From Candidatus Aminicenantota bacterium (GTDB lineage Bacteria > Acidobacteriota > Aminicenantia > Aminicenantales > Aminicenantaceae), in assembly GCA_011049545.1 (NCBI GenBank), contig DRHQ01000064.1:45025-109024 (forward strand): 64,000 nucleotides of DNA, read 5' to 3'. The notes below the pieces were generated by a model that saw only the letters and a program-made list of their open reading frames with translations, did no database searches and was not told where the DNA came from. The translations under genes and the position numbers were made by a program. Positions 35,216-43,316 of the stretch are shown here, one piece after another; position 1 is the stretch's first letter, and every line of letters starts with the position of its first letter.

Positions 35216-37735
35216 TTAAAACAAGTCCTCGACATCTTCATTCTGTGGGGGAAGATGCCCATGTTTTTGGAGAAACTGCTGGATGAGCTCGCTTTCCCTT
35301 TTGGTGTACATGGGATCCTCTTCGTAAATAAAAAACCGCGCCTTTTTATTTGAAGAAAATTGCTCTTGAAGAGCCTGTCTTAAATTAGGGGTGCCAGCAA
35401 TATAGATAATATTTTTCTCCTCATCCAGGAGTTGAAAGGCTCCTTCTGAGTCAGGAACCTGGGCTACAGCTTCAGGGCTAAACTCAAGCCATTTTTCAGG
35501 AGGAAGCATAACTGGAGAAAGCCGGAATCTCAGGTCACACCTCAAGCACCGGCTGGCTTCTTTACGCGCTTCCTCTTCCCCGTATCCCAACTGAACAAGA
35601 TCAAAGGAACGGAGACGCTCGGGAAGAGAAGATGCAGGCATAGAAACTCTCTGTTTTGAAGAAAAATCCTTCTCTTCTCCCATCCACAGGCTGCCTCTCT
35701 CTTCATCTTTGAAGGCGGAAGGTCTATCCGCCAATCCTTTTCCTCCCAGAAATTTATCGATAGAATCAGCCGCTTTTCGTCCCATAGCCATGGCCTCTAC
35801 TGCAGAAGCAGGACCCGAGGCCGCTTCTCCGCCAGCAAATACTCCTGGCACGCTTGTCTCAAGAGTCTGTACATTGATCTTAACGTTTCCTTCCTCTGTC
35901 AATTGTATGCCCAGTTCAGGAGGCAGAAACGAAAAATCAGGGCTCTGCCCTACTGCTAGAATTACTGTGTCGGCCTCGAGAAATTTTCTTTGAGAGGGAT
36001 CAAAAGCCGGGCAAAAATAGCCTTTTTCATCAAAGACAGAGGTGCAGCTCTGAAGTTCGATTCCTTTAACATGCTTCCCATCTCCATCAATCTTTTTAGG
36101 CCCCCAACCAGGATGGATAATCACTCCTTCTTCCTCCGCCTCCTGGATTTCCCAGGGAAAAGCTGGCATCTCTTCTCTCTTCTCCAGGCAGGCGAGTTCT
36201 ACTCTCGAAGCACCAAAACGCAGTGCAGTCATGGCTACATCAAAGGCTACATTCCCTCCTCCGATCACAACAACTTTTCCTCCAAGCTCCTTTTTCTTTC
36301 CTTCCTTAGCCTCTCTGAGGAATTCCAATCCCCAGTAAACCCCATCTAACGAAAGGCCCTCTACATTTATTTTTTTGCTCTCCTGGGCTCCGCTTGCCAG
36401 AAAAAGAGCGTTCCCTGCCTCGAGTTTTAAATCTTCAAGGAAATTCTCACTCTCTAGCGGAGTGTTGGTTAATATTTCGACTCCCATGGCTTTTATGTCC
36501 TCGATTTCCTGAGTTATAACACTTCGAGGGAGCCGGTATTCAGGTATAGCCCACCTGAGCATTCCTCCTGGTTCAGGCTGTGATTCATACACCGTAACAG
36601 AATGTCCGAATTTAGCTAAGAAGTAAGCTGTTACAAGGCCAGCCGGACCTGAGCCGACGATTGCCACCTTCCTTCCTGTCTGTTTTGCTTTCTGGGTTTG
36701 ACCCCGTGATTCATTTGCCTGGAGGGCAAAGCGCTTGAGGCCACAGATAGCCACTGCCTGGTTGAGCTCTTTCCGCCTACATTCATCCTCGCAGGGATGA
36801 TGACAGATGTAACCCAGGCTTGAAGCCAGAGGAACACTTTCTTTTATGACCTTCTTTGCTTTGTCGTATTTCCCCTGCGCGGTTAGGCTCACATAAGAAG
36901 GAATTTGCATTTCCACGGGACAACGGGTCATGCAGGGAACAATAGCAGCTCTCCTGTCCCCGGCTTTAAGCTCCTTATCTCGCAGAGCCCCGGTCGGGCA
37001 GACTTCTACACAAACACCGCAATAACGGCAACCTGATTCCTCAAGGGAAGATTGAGTGGTGCCGACAATAATTTCATTATCCACAACAACATATCCCAGG
37101 GCTTGGGCTCCGATGACCTCTCCGCACACTCTTACACACCGCAGGCAGCCAATACAGAGATTGTAATCTCTTATAAAAAGAGGTTTGTCCTCTTCGGAGT
37201 AGAGTTGGCGATGTACATAGCGGGTTATATCTTCTTTGAGGCCTATGTGTTCGGCCACTTTACGCAGCTCGCAAAAATCAAACTGAGGACAGCAACGTTC
37301 CTCCTCGGGGACGTTGGTGGAACATTGGGTCAGGCTGCAGCCTTCTTTTTGAGCACAGGTCAGACAGGCATGAGGATGATGGGTGAAAACAGAAACTAAA
37401 TTCTCCCGACGGAAAGCTTCAATTTGCTCGGTTGTGGTTAACACCTCTAATCCTTCTTCAACATGAGTTAGGCACGAAAGAACGGATTCTTCTTTATCTT
37501 TGATCTTAACCAGACAGAGCCCGCATCCTTCGTATTTTTTATCTTGGGAGTCAGTTCGGTAGGCTTTCGGGCCGCGATAACAGACTTCTGCTAGAGGGGC
37601 TGCCTCAAAAGAAGGCAAATCAGGATGATAACAGAGATGAGGGATGTAAATGCCAGCGGCCAGGGCAGCAGCTAAAATAGTCTGCCCCTTTTCTGCCTCT
37701 ATTTGCTGGCCATCAAGAGCTAACTTAACCTTCAT
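35216..37735 (-). CDS. bzdV: Large iron-sulfur flavoprotein, NAD(P)H:ferredoxin oxidoreductase of the benzoyl-CoA reductase operon (BzdV-like)
   Basis: The 839-residue fusion has a [2Fe-2S] NuoG-type domain (1-110), a His-Cys3 segment (HHPHACLTCAQKEGC), two ferredoxin clusters (CIGCLRCVRVC, CRYCGVCVEVCP), then a GltD-like part with CHHPCEDEC, the FAD loop GSGPAGLVTAY and the second dinucleotide loop GGGNVAFDVAM. It can move electrons from NAD(P)H to ferredoxin. Azoarcus bzdV encodes a related GltD-like oxidoreductase in the same operon position, after ferredoxin bzdM. It probably feeds the reductase; low-potential electrons from NADH would need energy input or bifurcation that is not evident. 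A palindrome cluster separates it from bzdM. Confidence 0.82.
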   Translation of the reverse strand: MKVKLALDGQQIEAEKGQTILAAALAAGIYIPHLCYHPDLPSFEAAPLAEVCYRGPKAYRTDSQDKKYEGCGLCLVKIKDKEESVLSCLTHVEEGLEVLTTTEQIEAFRRENLVSVFTHHPHACLTCAQKEGCSLTQCSTNVPEEERCCPQFDFCELRKVAEHIGLKEDITRYVHRQLYSEEDKPLFIRDYNLCIGCLRCVRVCGEVIGAQALGYVVVDNEIIVGTTQSSLEESGCRYCGVCVEVCPTGALRDKELKAGDRRAAIVPCMTRCPVEMQIPSYVSLTAQGKYDKAKKVIKESVPLASSLGYICHHPCEDECRRKELNQAVAICGLKRFALQANESRGQTQKAKQTGRKVAIVGSGPAGLVTAYFLAKFGHSVTVYESQPEPGGMLRWAIPEYRLPRSVITQEIEDIKAMGVEILTNTPLESENFLEDLKLEAGNALFLASGAQESKKINVEGLSLDGVYWGLEFLREAKEGKKKELGGKVVVIGGGNVAFDVAMTALRFGASRVELACLEKREEMPAFPWEIQEAEEEGVIIHPGWGPKKIDGDGKHVKGIELQSCTSVFDEKGYFCPAFDPSQRKFLEADTVILAVGQSPDFSFLPPELGIQLTEEGNVKINVQTLETSVPGVFAGGEAASGPASAVEAMAMGRKAADSIDKFLGGKGLADRPSAFKDEERGSLWMGEEKDFSSKQRVSMPASSLPERLRSFDLVQLGYGEEEARKEASRCLRCDLRFRLSPVMLPPEKWLEFSPEAVAQVPDSEGAFQLLDEEKNIIYIAGTPNLRQALQEQFSSNKKARFFIYEEDPMYTKRESELIQQFLQKHGHLPPQNEDVEDLF

Positions 37736-37754
37736 TCTATTTATTAAAGAAAGT

Positions 37755-37892
37755 GCGGGCTTGATGAATCAAGCCCCTACAATCTATTTAATACCGTTTT
37801 GATAAATCAAGCACTTGCGTTCATTTTATGTTTGATAAATTAAATCCATCTATTTATTTAAAAAGGTGGGCTTGATGAATCAAGCCCCTACA
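37755..37892. repeat. GTAG-type palindrome cluster between bzdM and bzdV
   Basis: Two good copies (GGGCTTGATGAATCAAGCCC at 37757-37776, and the same core within 37864-37892) flank two decayed ones (near 37797 and 37830). Read on the minus strand, each good copy starts TGTAGGGGC, i.e. a GTAG foot followed by the stem, in the direction of transcription. Confidence 0.85.
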
Positions 37893-37916
37893 TTAAATCA
37901 ATTCCCTACAATTTTT

Positions 37917-38204
37917 TTACCAGGAATGGGAAATTGCATCAGGTCTGCAGGCTTGAACACAGGGCAATGGTTTCTTTCCTGATGTTGGCTTACAGGGTGC
38001 ACAACTGTATTTAATCTTCTTGCGATGGAGTTCTGTAACTTTGGCCACAGGTTCTTCCCGAAAAGGATCATTTTCTTCCTCACCTACTTCAAAAACGCCA
38101 TAAGGGCAAGCGGTTACGCATTCACCGCAACCATCACATTTATCTGTATCAATGACGATGAAGTAATCACCTGAACCATCTTTATAACCATAGTGAGCTA
38201 GCAT
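37917..38204 (-). CDS. bzdM: Ferredoxin with two [4Fe-4S] clusters (BzdM-like)
   Basis: The 95-residue protein has a standard first cluster motif CDGCGECVTACP. The second set is spread over the C-terminus, with CAPC, a ten-residue gap and CVQACRP. It lies 1 nt after the bzdQ-like gene and before the large oxidoreductase. This matches the N-O-P-Q-M order of Azoarcus-type operons, in which BzdM is the two-cluster ferredoxin donor of benzoyl-CoA reductase. Confidence 0.87.
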   Translation of the reverse strand: MLAHYGYKDGSGDYFIVIDTDKCDGCGECVTACPYGVFEVGEEENDPFREEPVAKVTELHRKKIKYSCAPCKPTSGKKPLPCVQACRPDAISHSW

Positions 38205-38205
38205 T

Positions 38206-39078
38206 TTATCTTAGACCTCTCTCTTTCTCTACAAGAGCCTTGGCAAAAAGAGCAGCACCCAGAGCACCTGCAATCTGGGTGTCATACTGGGGTTTAAGAG
38301 CTTCTATTTTCAACTCCGACTCAATTCTTTTCACAATTCCCTCATTTTTGGCAATTCCGCCAGTAATAGCAAAATCCTTTTCCATTTTTATTCTCCCCAG
38401 AAGCTCCACAACCCGGTGAGCCATGGCTGAGGAGTAAGCAGCCAAGACTTTCTCCTTGGGCCAACCCTTTCGTAAAAGCCCCACAGCCTCAGACTTTGCA
38501 AAAATAACACAAGTGGAACTCACAGGTTCTGGTTCTTTTTCTACTTTAAAAGAAAGCTGCCCCATTTCTTCGATAGGAATCGAGAGGAGGTCAGCAAAAA
38601 CTTCCATGCCGCGTCCTGTTCCTGCCGCACATTTATCATTCATAAGGAAGTTTGTCACTTTGCCTCTCTCGTCACAGTGGATAGCTTTGCAATCCTGGCC
38701 GCCCATATCAAGGATCGTCCTCACCTGAGGCCCATACATGAAATTTGCTCCACGGGAATGACAGGCTATTTCGGTTAAAGCCCGGTTGGCGAAGGGAACA
38801 TTTACTCTTCCGTAGCCTGTTCCTACGGTGAAATGAATTTTCTCCAGGGCAAGACCAGTCTCCTCCAGCGCTTTGTCCATTACCTTTTGAGCACTTTCAG
38901 GGCTGTCTGAGCCAGTACGAAAGTTACTGTAACAGAAAAGCTTGCCATCAACCAGAACAACTGCCTGGGAACTTACTGAACCGACATCAACTCCTGCGGA
39001 AATAATGTCGCCGGTTTTCCAGTCAATATCAGGCGACATCCACTTTGATTCAGGCCACCTCCAGTATTCTTTTTCCAC
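38206..39078 (-). CDS. bzdQ: Benzoyl-CoA reductase ATPase/activator subunit, BcrD/BzdQ type
   Basis: The 290-residue protein starts with GTG about 6 nt after AGGAGG. It is an ASKHA-fold ATPase: VDVGSVSSQAVV for phosphate binding, LDMGGQDCKAI, and NDKCAAGTGRGMEVFA and SSTCVIFAKSEAV with the two cysteines that hold the dimer-bridging [4Fe-4S] cluster. The N-terminal YWRWPESKW extension is characteristic of BcrD/BadG/BzdQ. It pairs with BzdP, hydrolysing ATP to push ferredoxin electrons into the BzdNO catalytic half. It lies 1 nt downstream of bzdP. Confidence 0.9.
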   Translation of the reverse strand: MEKEYWRWPESKWMSPDIDWKTGDIISAGVDVGSVSSQAVVLVDGKLFCYSNFRTGSDSPESAQKVMDKALEETGLALEKIHFTVGTGYGRVNVPFANRALTEIACHSRGANFMYGPQVRTILDMGGQDCKAIHCDERGKVTNFLMNDKCAAGTGRGMEVFADLLSIPIEEMGQLSFKVEKEPEPVSSTCVIFAKSEAVGLLRKGWPKEKVLAAYSSAMAHRVVELLGRIKMEKDFAITGGIAKNEGIVKRIESELKIEALKPQYDTQIAGALGAALFAKALVEKERGLR

Positions 39079-39079
39079 C

Positions 39080-39859
39080 TTAGCCTCCTTTTGCCTTTTC
39101 TACTGCTGCATAAGCAGCACCCAGGGCACATGAAAATTCCGGGTCTTCGGGAATGAGCAAATCCAACTCCAGGTCTCGCTTTAAGGAATCAACAAAACCA
39201 ATATTCCGGGCGACTCCCCCCACAAGAGCAACATCCTTCTCGATTCCAATTTTCCGGGCCATAGAAGCGATGCGGTCAGCGATCGCGTCATGGACAGCTC
39301 GGACAATATCCTCCTTGGTGTGCTTGGTATGAATAAGACTGACGACTTCAGACTCAGCAAATACAGCACACTGGGCATTCATCGGAACAGCTTTTTGTGA
39401 TTTAAGGGAAAGGGCTCCCATCTCTTCTAGCTTGATCTCAAGGGCACGCGCCATAGTTTCAGTGAAGGTACCTGCCCCTGCAGCACACTTTTCATTGATA
39501 GCAAAATCTACAACTTTTCCTTTTTCACTAATTTTGATTGCCCTTCCCTCTTCAGCTCCAATATCAATCACTGTTCGTGCGGAAGGGAAAAGAAAATTTA
39601 TTGCTTTGGCATTAGCTCCTACTTCAGTGATTGTTCCCTGAGAAAAGCTGACTTCCTCTTTTCCGGCCCCTGTTGCTGTTATATGAGACAAGTCTTCCTT
39701 TTTAAGGCCTGCATCCTTAAGAACCAGGTCTAAGGCTTCTTTCGCCGCAGCCTTCTGGTCAAAGCCACTAAAAACCGAACTTTTAGCTATAATTTTACCT
39801 TCTTCCAGGATCAGGGCTTTAACGTTTTTAGCCCCGCAATCTATACCGGCAACATTCAT
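39080..39859 (-). CDS. bzdP: Benzoyl-CoA reductase ATPase/activator subunit, BzdP type
   Basis: The protein has 259 residues from the ATG at 39859, which follows GGAGGTG closely; an ATG four codons earlier overlaps that site. The nucleotide loop is GIDCGAKNVKAL. The second phosphate motif is IDIGAEEGRAI, where activators usually have GGQD. The cluster cysteines are in NEKCAAGAG and NAQCAVFAESEVV. The short length, compared with about 430 residues for BcrA/BadF, is the Azoarcus BzdP form. With BzdQ it makes the ATP-driven electron activator. A palindrome cluster separates it from bzdO. Confidence 0.88.
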   Translation of the reverse strand: MNVAGIDCGAKNVKALILEEGKIIAKSSVFSGFDQKAAAKEALDLVLKDAGLKKEDLSHITATGAGKEEVSFSQGTITEVGANAKAINFLFPSARTVIDIGAEEGRAIKISEKGKVVDFAINEKCAAGAGTFTETMARALEIKLEEMGALSLKSQKAVPMNAQCAVFAESEVVSLIHTKHTKEDIVRAVHDAIADRIASMARKIGIEKDVALVGGVARNIGFVDSLKRDLELDLLIPEDPEFSCALGAAYAAVEKAKGG

Positions 39860-39880
39860 TTCCACCTCCATACCAAAAAT

Positions 39881-40012
39881 GGTGTGTTTGATAAATCAAA
39901 CACCTACAAGTAAATAAGACATCTACACACAAATTGTGGGCTTGATGAATCAAGCCCCTACAAATAAATCAAGTCCCTACGTCTATATTGAGTTTGATGA
40001 ATCAAGCATCTA
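39881..40012. repeat. GTAG-type palindrome cluster between bzdO and bzdP
   Basis: Copies at 39881-39909 (a T-for-C variant that stays palindromic, GTTTGATAAATCAAAC), 39934-39963 (full GGGCTTGATGAATCAAGCCC) and 39990-40012 (decayed), with a half copy at 39964-39980. The last copy abuts the TAG stop of bzdO at 40010-40012. Confidence 0.85.
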
Positions 40013-41320
40013 TGAGACATCTTTTTCAAAATCAAGGCTTTCCATGAAGGCGTCAATTCGAGTCATTGTCTGAGCCTCATCAAATTCCCTCTCATCTCCC
40101 ATGTTGCCTTCAAAACTCATCACCGGAAAACCTGCTTCTTTCAGGGCCAATCTATTTTCAGCGATTCCCAAACTTAAGCCTTCACAGCCACGGTTGTAAT
40201 GGAGAAGAACTCCGTCAAGTTTCCATTCCTTGGCGATCCTGATCATCATCTCACTCTTGAGCTGGGGAAAGTAGAAATGCTGCCATTCCGGTTTATTCAG
40301 CTCCCAGGAGGCCAGGATGCGAAGGGCTTTATCGCGATCTTTTATCTCTATACCCTCCTCTTGAGGAGTCTTTCGCGGTCCCCAGCTTCCATCTTCCTTA
40401 ATCTCCCACATGCCGATCAAGCCAAAAGTATAAAGAGAGCCGACAGATACACATCCATACTTTTCCAGGTAACGAAATACACTTAAAAAAGCCCAGGGAG
40501 GTTGGGTGTCAGACATAACACGGCAGCGCTCGTTGGCGACTGCAGCAATTCCTCTTTTTACCCTGTCTCTGACTTCATCTCGCAATTCCTCGTAGAAATC
40601 AGCTACTATCTTACTGCTTTTATTCAGAGTTCCATGGACATAAAGAGAATACATTGTTTTCTCATCAAGAGGAGCCGGAACAGTTTTGTTTAGAGCGCAA
40701 ACTTCGGCCCATATACTTTCTGAACGACAGTGGTCGTGAACAGCCCGGATGAGCTTTTCATCATCATATTTCCTTCCTGTTACAGCCTCCAGCCATTCAA
40801 TCCCGTCATGCATCTGACCGACTACATAGTCGAGCTTGTTATCTGTCAACTCCTCGTAAGGTCCCACGCTGACATCGATGCAATGCATGGGAATATCCTT
40901 TCCTTCCAAATCACGGACAACTTGGTACCATTTAGCATGAGAACAGCAGATATGGTCTTGCCAGATAAAATCTGGTTTTGGGAACTCTCCTCCGAAGACA
41001 TATTTATTGAGCAGGATAGAGCCCCAGTAATTCCGCATGTAGGAGCATAAATCGCGCGCATAGCCTGCTTTTTCCACAGCCTCATGGCACTTTAGAGCAA
41101 AGTCTTTATTGAAGGCTACGGCAGCGCCATAAGGTTCGCCAGTGAGAGGATACACATCATCACCAAGGCCAGCCGGGATTGCATCAAAAGACCAGGCACC
41201 CCCTGCCCAGCGTAAACCTCCTTTTTCATGAGCCGTCGCAAAGTTTTTATAATAATTCAACCTGATTTCTTTGGCTTTATCCCAACACTTTAAAGGTTCT
41301 GTTTTATACTTAGCACCCAT
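40010..41320 (-). CDS. bzdO: Benzoyl-CoA reductase catalytic subunit, BcrB/BzdO type
   Basis: The 436-residue protein has the BcrB pattern: [20 protein letters not shown] (34-53), [28 protein letters not shown] with Cys92, and [18 protein letters not shown] with Cys125-126 and neighbouring histidines. These phrases separate benzoyl-CoA reductase from 2-hydroxyacyl-CoA dehydratase subunits. With BzdN it binds benzoyl-CoA and performs two-electron ring reduction to cyclohexa-1,5-diene-1-carbonyl-CoA at the cost of two ATP. AGGAGG precedes the ATG, 10 nt after bzdN. Residue spacing looks complete. Confidence 0.93.
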   Translation of the reverse strand: MGAKYKTEPLKCWDKAKEIRLNYYKNFATAHEKGGLRWAGGAWSFDAIPAGLGDDVYPLTGEPYGAAVAFNKDFALKCHEAVEKAGYARDLCSYMRNYWGSILLNKYVFGGEFPKPDFIWQDHICCSHAKWYQVVRDLEGKDIPMHCIDVSVGPYEELTDNKLDYVVGQMHDGIEWLEAVTGRKYDDEKLIRAVHDHCRSESIWAEVCALNKTVPAPLDEKTMYSLYVHGTLNKSSKIVADFYEELRDEVRDRVKRGIAAVANERCRVMSDTQPPWAFLSVFRYLEKYGCVSVGSLYTFGLIGMWEIKEDGSWGPRKTPQEEGIEIKDRDKALRILASWELNKPEWQHFYFPQLKSEMMIRIAKEWKLDGVLLHYNRGCEGLSLGIAENRLALKEAGFPVMSFEGNMGDEREFDEAQTMTRIDAFMESLDFEKDVS

Positions 41321-41330
41321 GAGATCCTCC

Positions 41331-42455
41331 TTAATATAGATCTTCCTCTCTTAGCATTTCCAGAAAAGCTTCTACTCTTGTTTTAAACTGGCCGAGAGGT
41401 ACGGTTACATCAAATTCTAAAAATTGAGCGGGAATCCCAATCTGTTTGAGGCTCTCGATAGTAGCGGGAATATCGAGCTCATGGGGATCGCAGAACTTCT
41501 GCTGGATAACTATGGCTCCTTGAACTTCCCAATCTTGAGCTAGTTTCTTTATATGTTCCATCCTTGTTCGTTCCGGCCAGTCTTTACTGGGACAGGGAAC
41601 TCTTTCTACGTAACGAGAAGCAATGGCCTCTAAAGGATCCTGGTTTGGAGTCACTTCATTCCAGAAATAGCGGCTTCCTGTGCAGTGATCATCCACCACA
41701 AAAATTGCTCCCAACGATTCCACCATTTGGAGAAATTTCGTATCATCGTTTTCACTGCCTAAAATCATCAACCTGATTTTGGAATCTTTTTCTACAGGGC
41801 GCTGGGGCAATTTTTCAAGAATCCCTTGCAGCGTTTCATTGTAATTATTTTTATCAACCATCTGGCTCGCAACCACTGCGTACATGGCTTCAAGGCCAGT
41901 CAGTACGGGATTAGGCTGTTTTCTTAATTCATATAGCTCTCGAGTTAGCCGGCGGGACTTATTCATAATCTCAATGCCCCTGTTCAGGTCCTCATCTGTG
42001 ATAGCTCTTCCTGTCCATTTTTCAAGAGCTTCTTTAAGAACCCTTAATTCTCCCGTCAAATAAGGAAGAGCTCTTTTGCTTTGGACATTGTTGGGCATGG
42101 GAAGGTAATAACTGAAATCTATGGGAATATGCAGTTTCCAGGAAGTAAAGGTCTGGCGAATGTGTAAACAGCTCTGAGCAATCATAATCCCGTCAAGGTA
42201 ATCATACCTTCCCTTGAGTCCTTGAGCTAAGCAGTCACGGCAGAAAGGGCAATACATTCCAAAAATATGAGGCTCAGTAACATCTTGAGGTTCATGGCTT
42301 CCTAGAATTCTCACTGGCAGCACTTCAGCGGCGTAAAGAATTTCTTCCGGGACATAGGTGCAGAAATAGCCAACAACCTTTCCTCCAGTCTTATTTTTCC
42401 ACTCTTGAGCATACTCGTGGCGCTTTTGGTACCATTCTTTAAACTTTTCCATCAT
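41331..42455 (-). CDS. bzdN: Benzoyl-CoA reductase subunit, BcrC/BzdN type
   Basis: The 374-residue protein shows the BcrC pattern: [20 protein letters not shown] with Cys32, [20 protein letters not shown] with Cys69, 72 and 75, and [15 protein letters not shown] with Cys96, the ligands for its [4Fe-4S] cluster. It forms the catalytic half with BzdO. The ATG overlaps the stop of the HTH-GNAT gene in ATGA fashion, with AAGGAG about 8 nt upstream, so it is translationally coupled to the regulator. It heads the six-gene N-O-P-Q-M-V series. Confidence 0.92.
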   Translation of the reverse strand: MMEKFKEWYQKRHEYAQEWKNKTGGKVVGYFCTYVPEEILYAAEVLPVRILGSHEPQDVTEPHIFGMYCPFCRDCLAQGLKGRYDYLDGIMIAQSCLHIRQTFTSWKLHIPIDFSYYLPMPNNVQSKRALPYLTGELRVLKEALEKWTGRAITDEDLNRGIEIMNKSRRLTRELYELRKQPNPVLTGLEAMYAVVASQMVDKNNYNETLQGILEKLPQRPVEKDSKIRLMILGSENDDTKFLQMVESLGAIFVVDDHCTGSRYFWNEVTPNQDPLEAIASRYVERVPCPSKDWPERTRMEHIKKLAQDWEVQGAIVIQQKFCDPHELDIPATIESLKQIGIPAQFLEFDVTVPLGQFKTRVEAFLEMLREEDLY

Positions 42456-43105
42456 TCTTTTAACTCCTTTTCCAAAGGAATCATGTTGAGGATATCAAAA
42501 CCTAAAGATCTAAAATATGAAATTAAGTTTCCTTCATACCAGTCAACAAGGGTTCTAACTTTTTTGACGTTTTTTCTCTTAAAATGACCCAGCAAGGTCT
42601 CACCCAGTTTGCGCCCTATCCCCCTCCCCTGGTATTCAGGATCGATTCCCAATACCTGTATCCAACCGGTTTTTTCCCCTCGACCGAACTCCCAAAGCCT
42701 TATTTCGGCGAAAATAAAGCCCACAAGCTTTCCATCTATTTCGGCCCCAAGGTTCAGGAGAGGTTCACCGTGCTGGAGATGATAAGTAGCTGTTTCCTCA
42801 AAATATGCCATTCTTTCCGATTTCCCTAAATCCTGCTCTTTCTCTATTTTTTCCTCGATTTGTAGAATATCATCAAGGTCATCCATGCTCAGTAGCCTGA
42901 TATTTGTAGTTGTAAAAATATCCTTCCAGAGTTTAGAACGCCCCACTTTGCGGTAGTGAATTTTTCCTTCAGCTCGAAGAACTTCCAGATATTTTGCTAC
43001 AGTATGGCGGGTTAGGCCCAGCTTATCTGCAAGTTCCTCCATCTGGAGGCCTAAGGGGGAAGCTTTGAGAACCTTTAGGATCTGATCTTGAAGGTTCTTT
43101 TCCAT
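42452..43105 (-). CDS. Winged-HTH and GNAT acetyltransferase fusion, likely regulator of the benzoyl-CoA reductase operon
   Basis: From the ATG at 43105 the protein has 217 residues. The first 75 form a winged helix (LQMEELADKLGLTRHTVAKY, then VLRAEGKIHYRKVGRS). The rest is a GNAT domain with the acetyl-CoA loop VLGIDPEYQGRGIGRKLGE. An earlier in-frame ATG at 43177 is less likely because a promoter (TTGACA at 43165) lies inside that extension. The gene is coupled by ATGA overlap to bzdN. Regulation through acetylation, or acetyl- or acyl-CoA sensing by a GNAT pocket, is an attractive guess for a CoA-thioester pathway, but nothing in the sequence proves it. Confidence 0.8.
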   Translation of the reverse strand: MEKNLQDQILKVLKASPLGLQMEELADKLGLTRHTVAKYLEVLRAEGKIHYRKVGRSKLWKDIFTTTNIRLLSMDDLDDILQIEEKIEKEQDLGKSERMAYFEETATYHLQHGEPLLNLGAEIDGKLVGFIFAEIRLWEFGRGEKTGWIQVLGIDPEYQGRGIGRKLGETLLGHFKRKNVKKVRTLVDWYEGNLISYFRSLGFDILNMIPLEKELKE

Positions 43106-43136
43106 TCTTTTGCGGTATCCAATATTGGTTACCATA

Positions 43137-43165
43137 AACGTATAAAATGAGAGGTTCCTTGTCAA
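43137..43165 (-). promoter_or_regulatory. Candidate promoter of the HTH-GNAT/bzd operon
   Basis: On the minus strand TTGACA (43165-43160) is followed by TACGTT after 17 bases, or TATACG after 15. Transcription would begin near 43120-43130, where a TGGT-T-ACCA near-palindrome (43126-43134) could be an operator. Only the -35 box is strong. Confidence 0.5.
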
Positions 43166-43198
43166 GAAATTTTTCATAATTATTATAATTAAAAAAAA

Positions 43199-43288
43199 TG
43201 TGGATATGATGAACCAAGTTCATACATATGATTCATTGAATTTCTTTATTTATAAAAAAGGTGGACTTGATGAATCAAGCCCCTACAA
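43199..43288. repeat. GTAG-type palindrome pair downstream of the fused molybdenum hydroxylase gene
   Basis: A good copy at 43260-43288 (GGTGGACTTGATGAATCAAG then CCCCTACA) and a decayed one at 43199-43230 lie between the hydroxylase stop (43317) and the regulator start. Confidence 0.75.
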
Positions 43289-43316
43289 GAAAAAACTTGT
43301 TTTTCTTATTTATGAT

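Noticed and set aside
40010..42455. 2-Hydroxyglutaryl-CoA dehydratase subunits HgdA/HgdB
   Set aside because: The subunit phrases ([20 protein letters not shown] and the [10 protein letters not shown] region), the two-activator set and the linked oah and dch fit benzoyl-CoA reductase much better.
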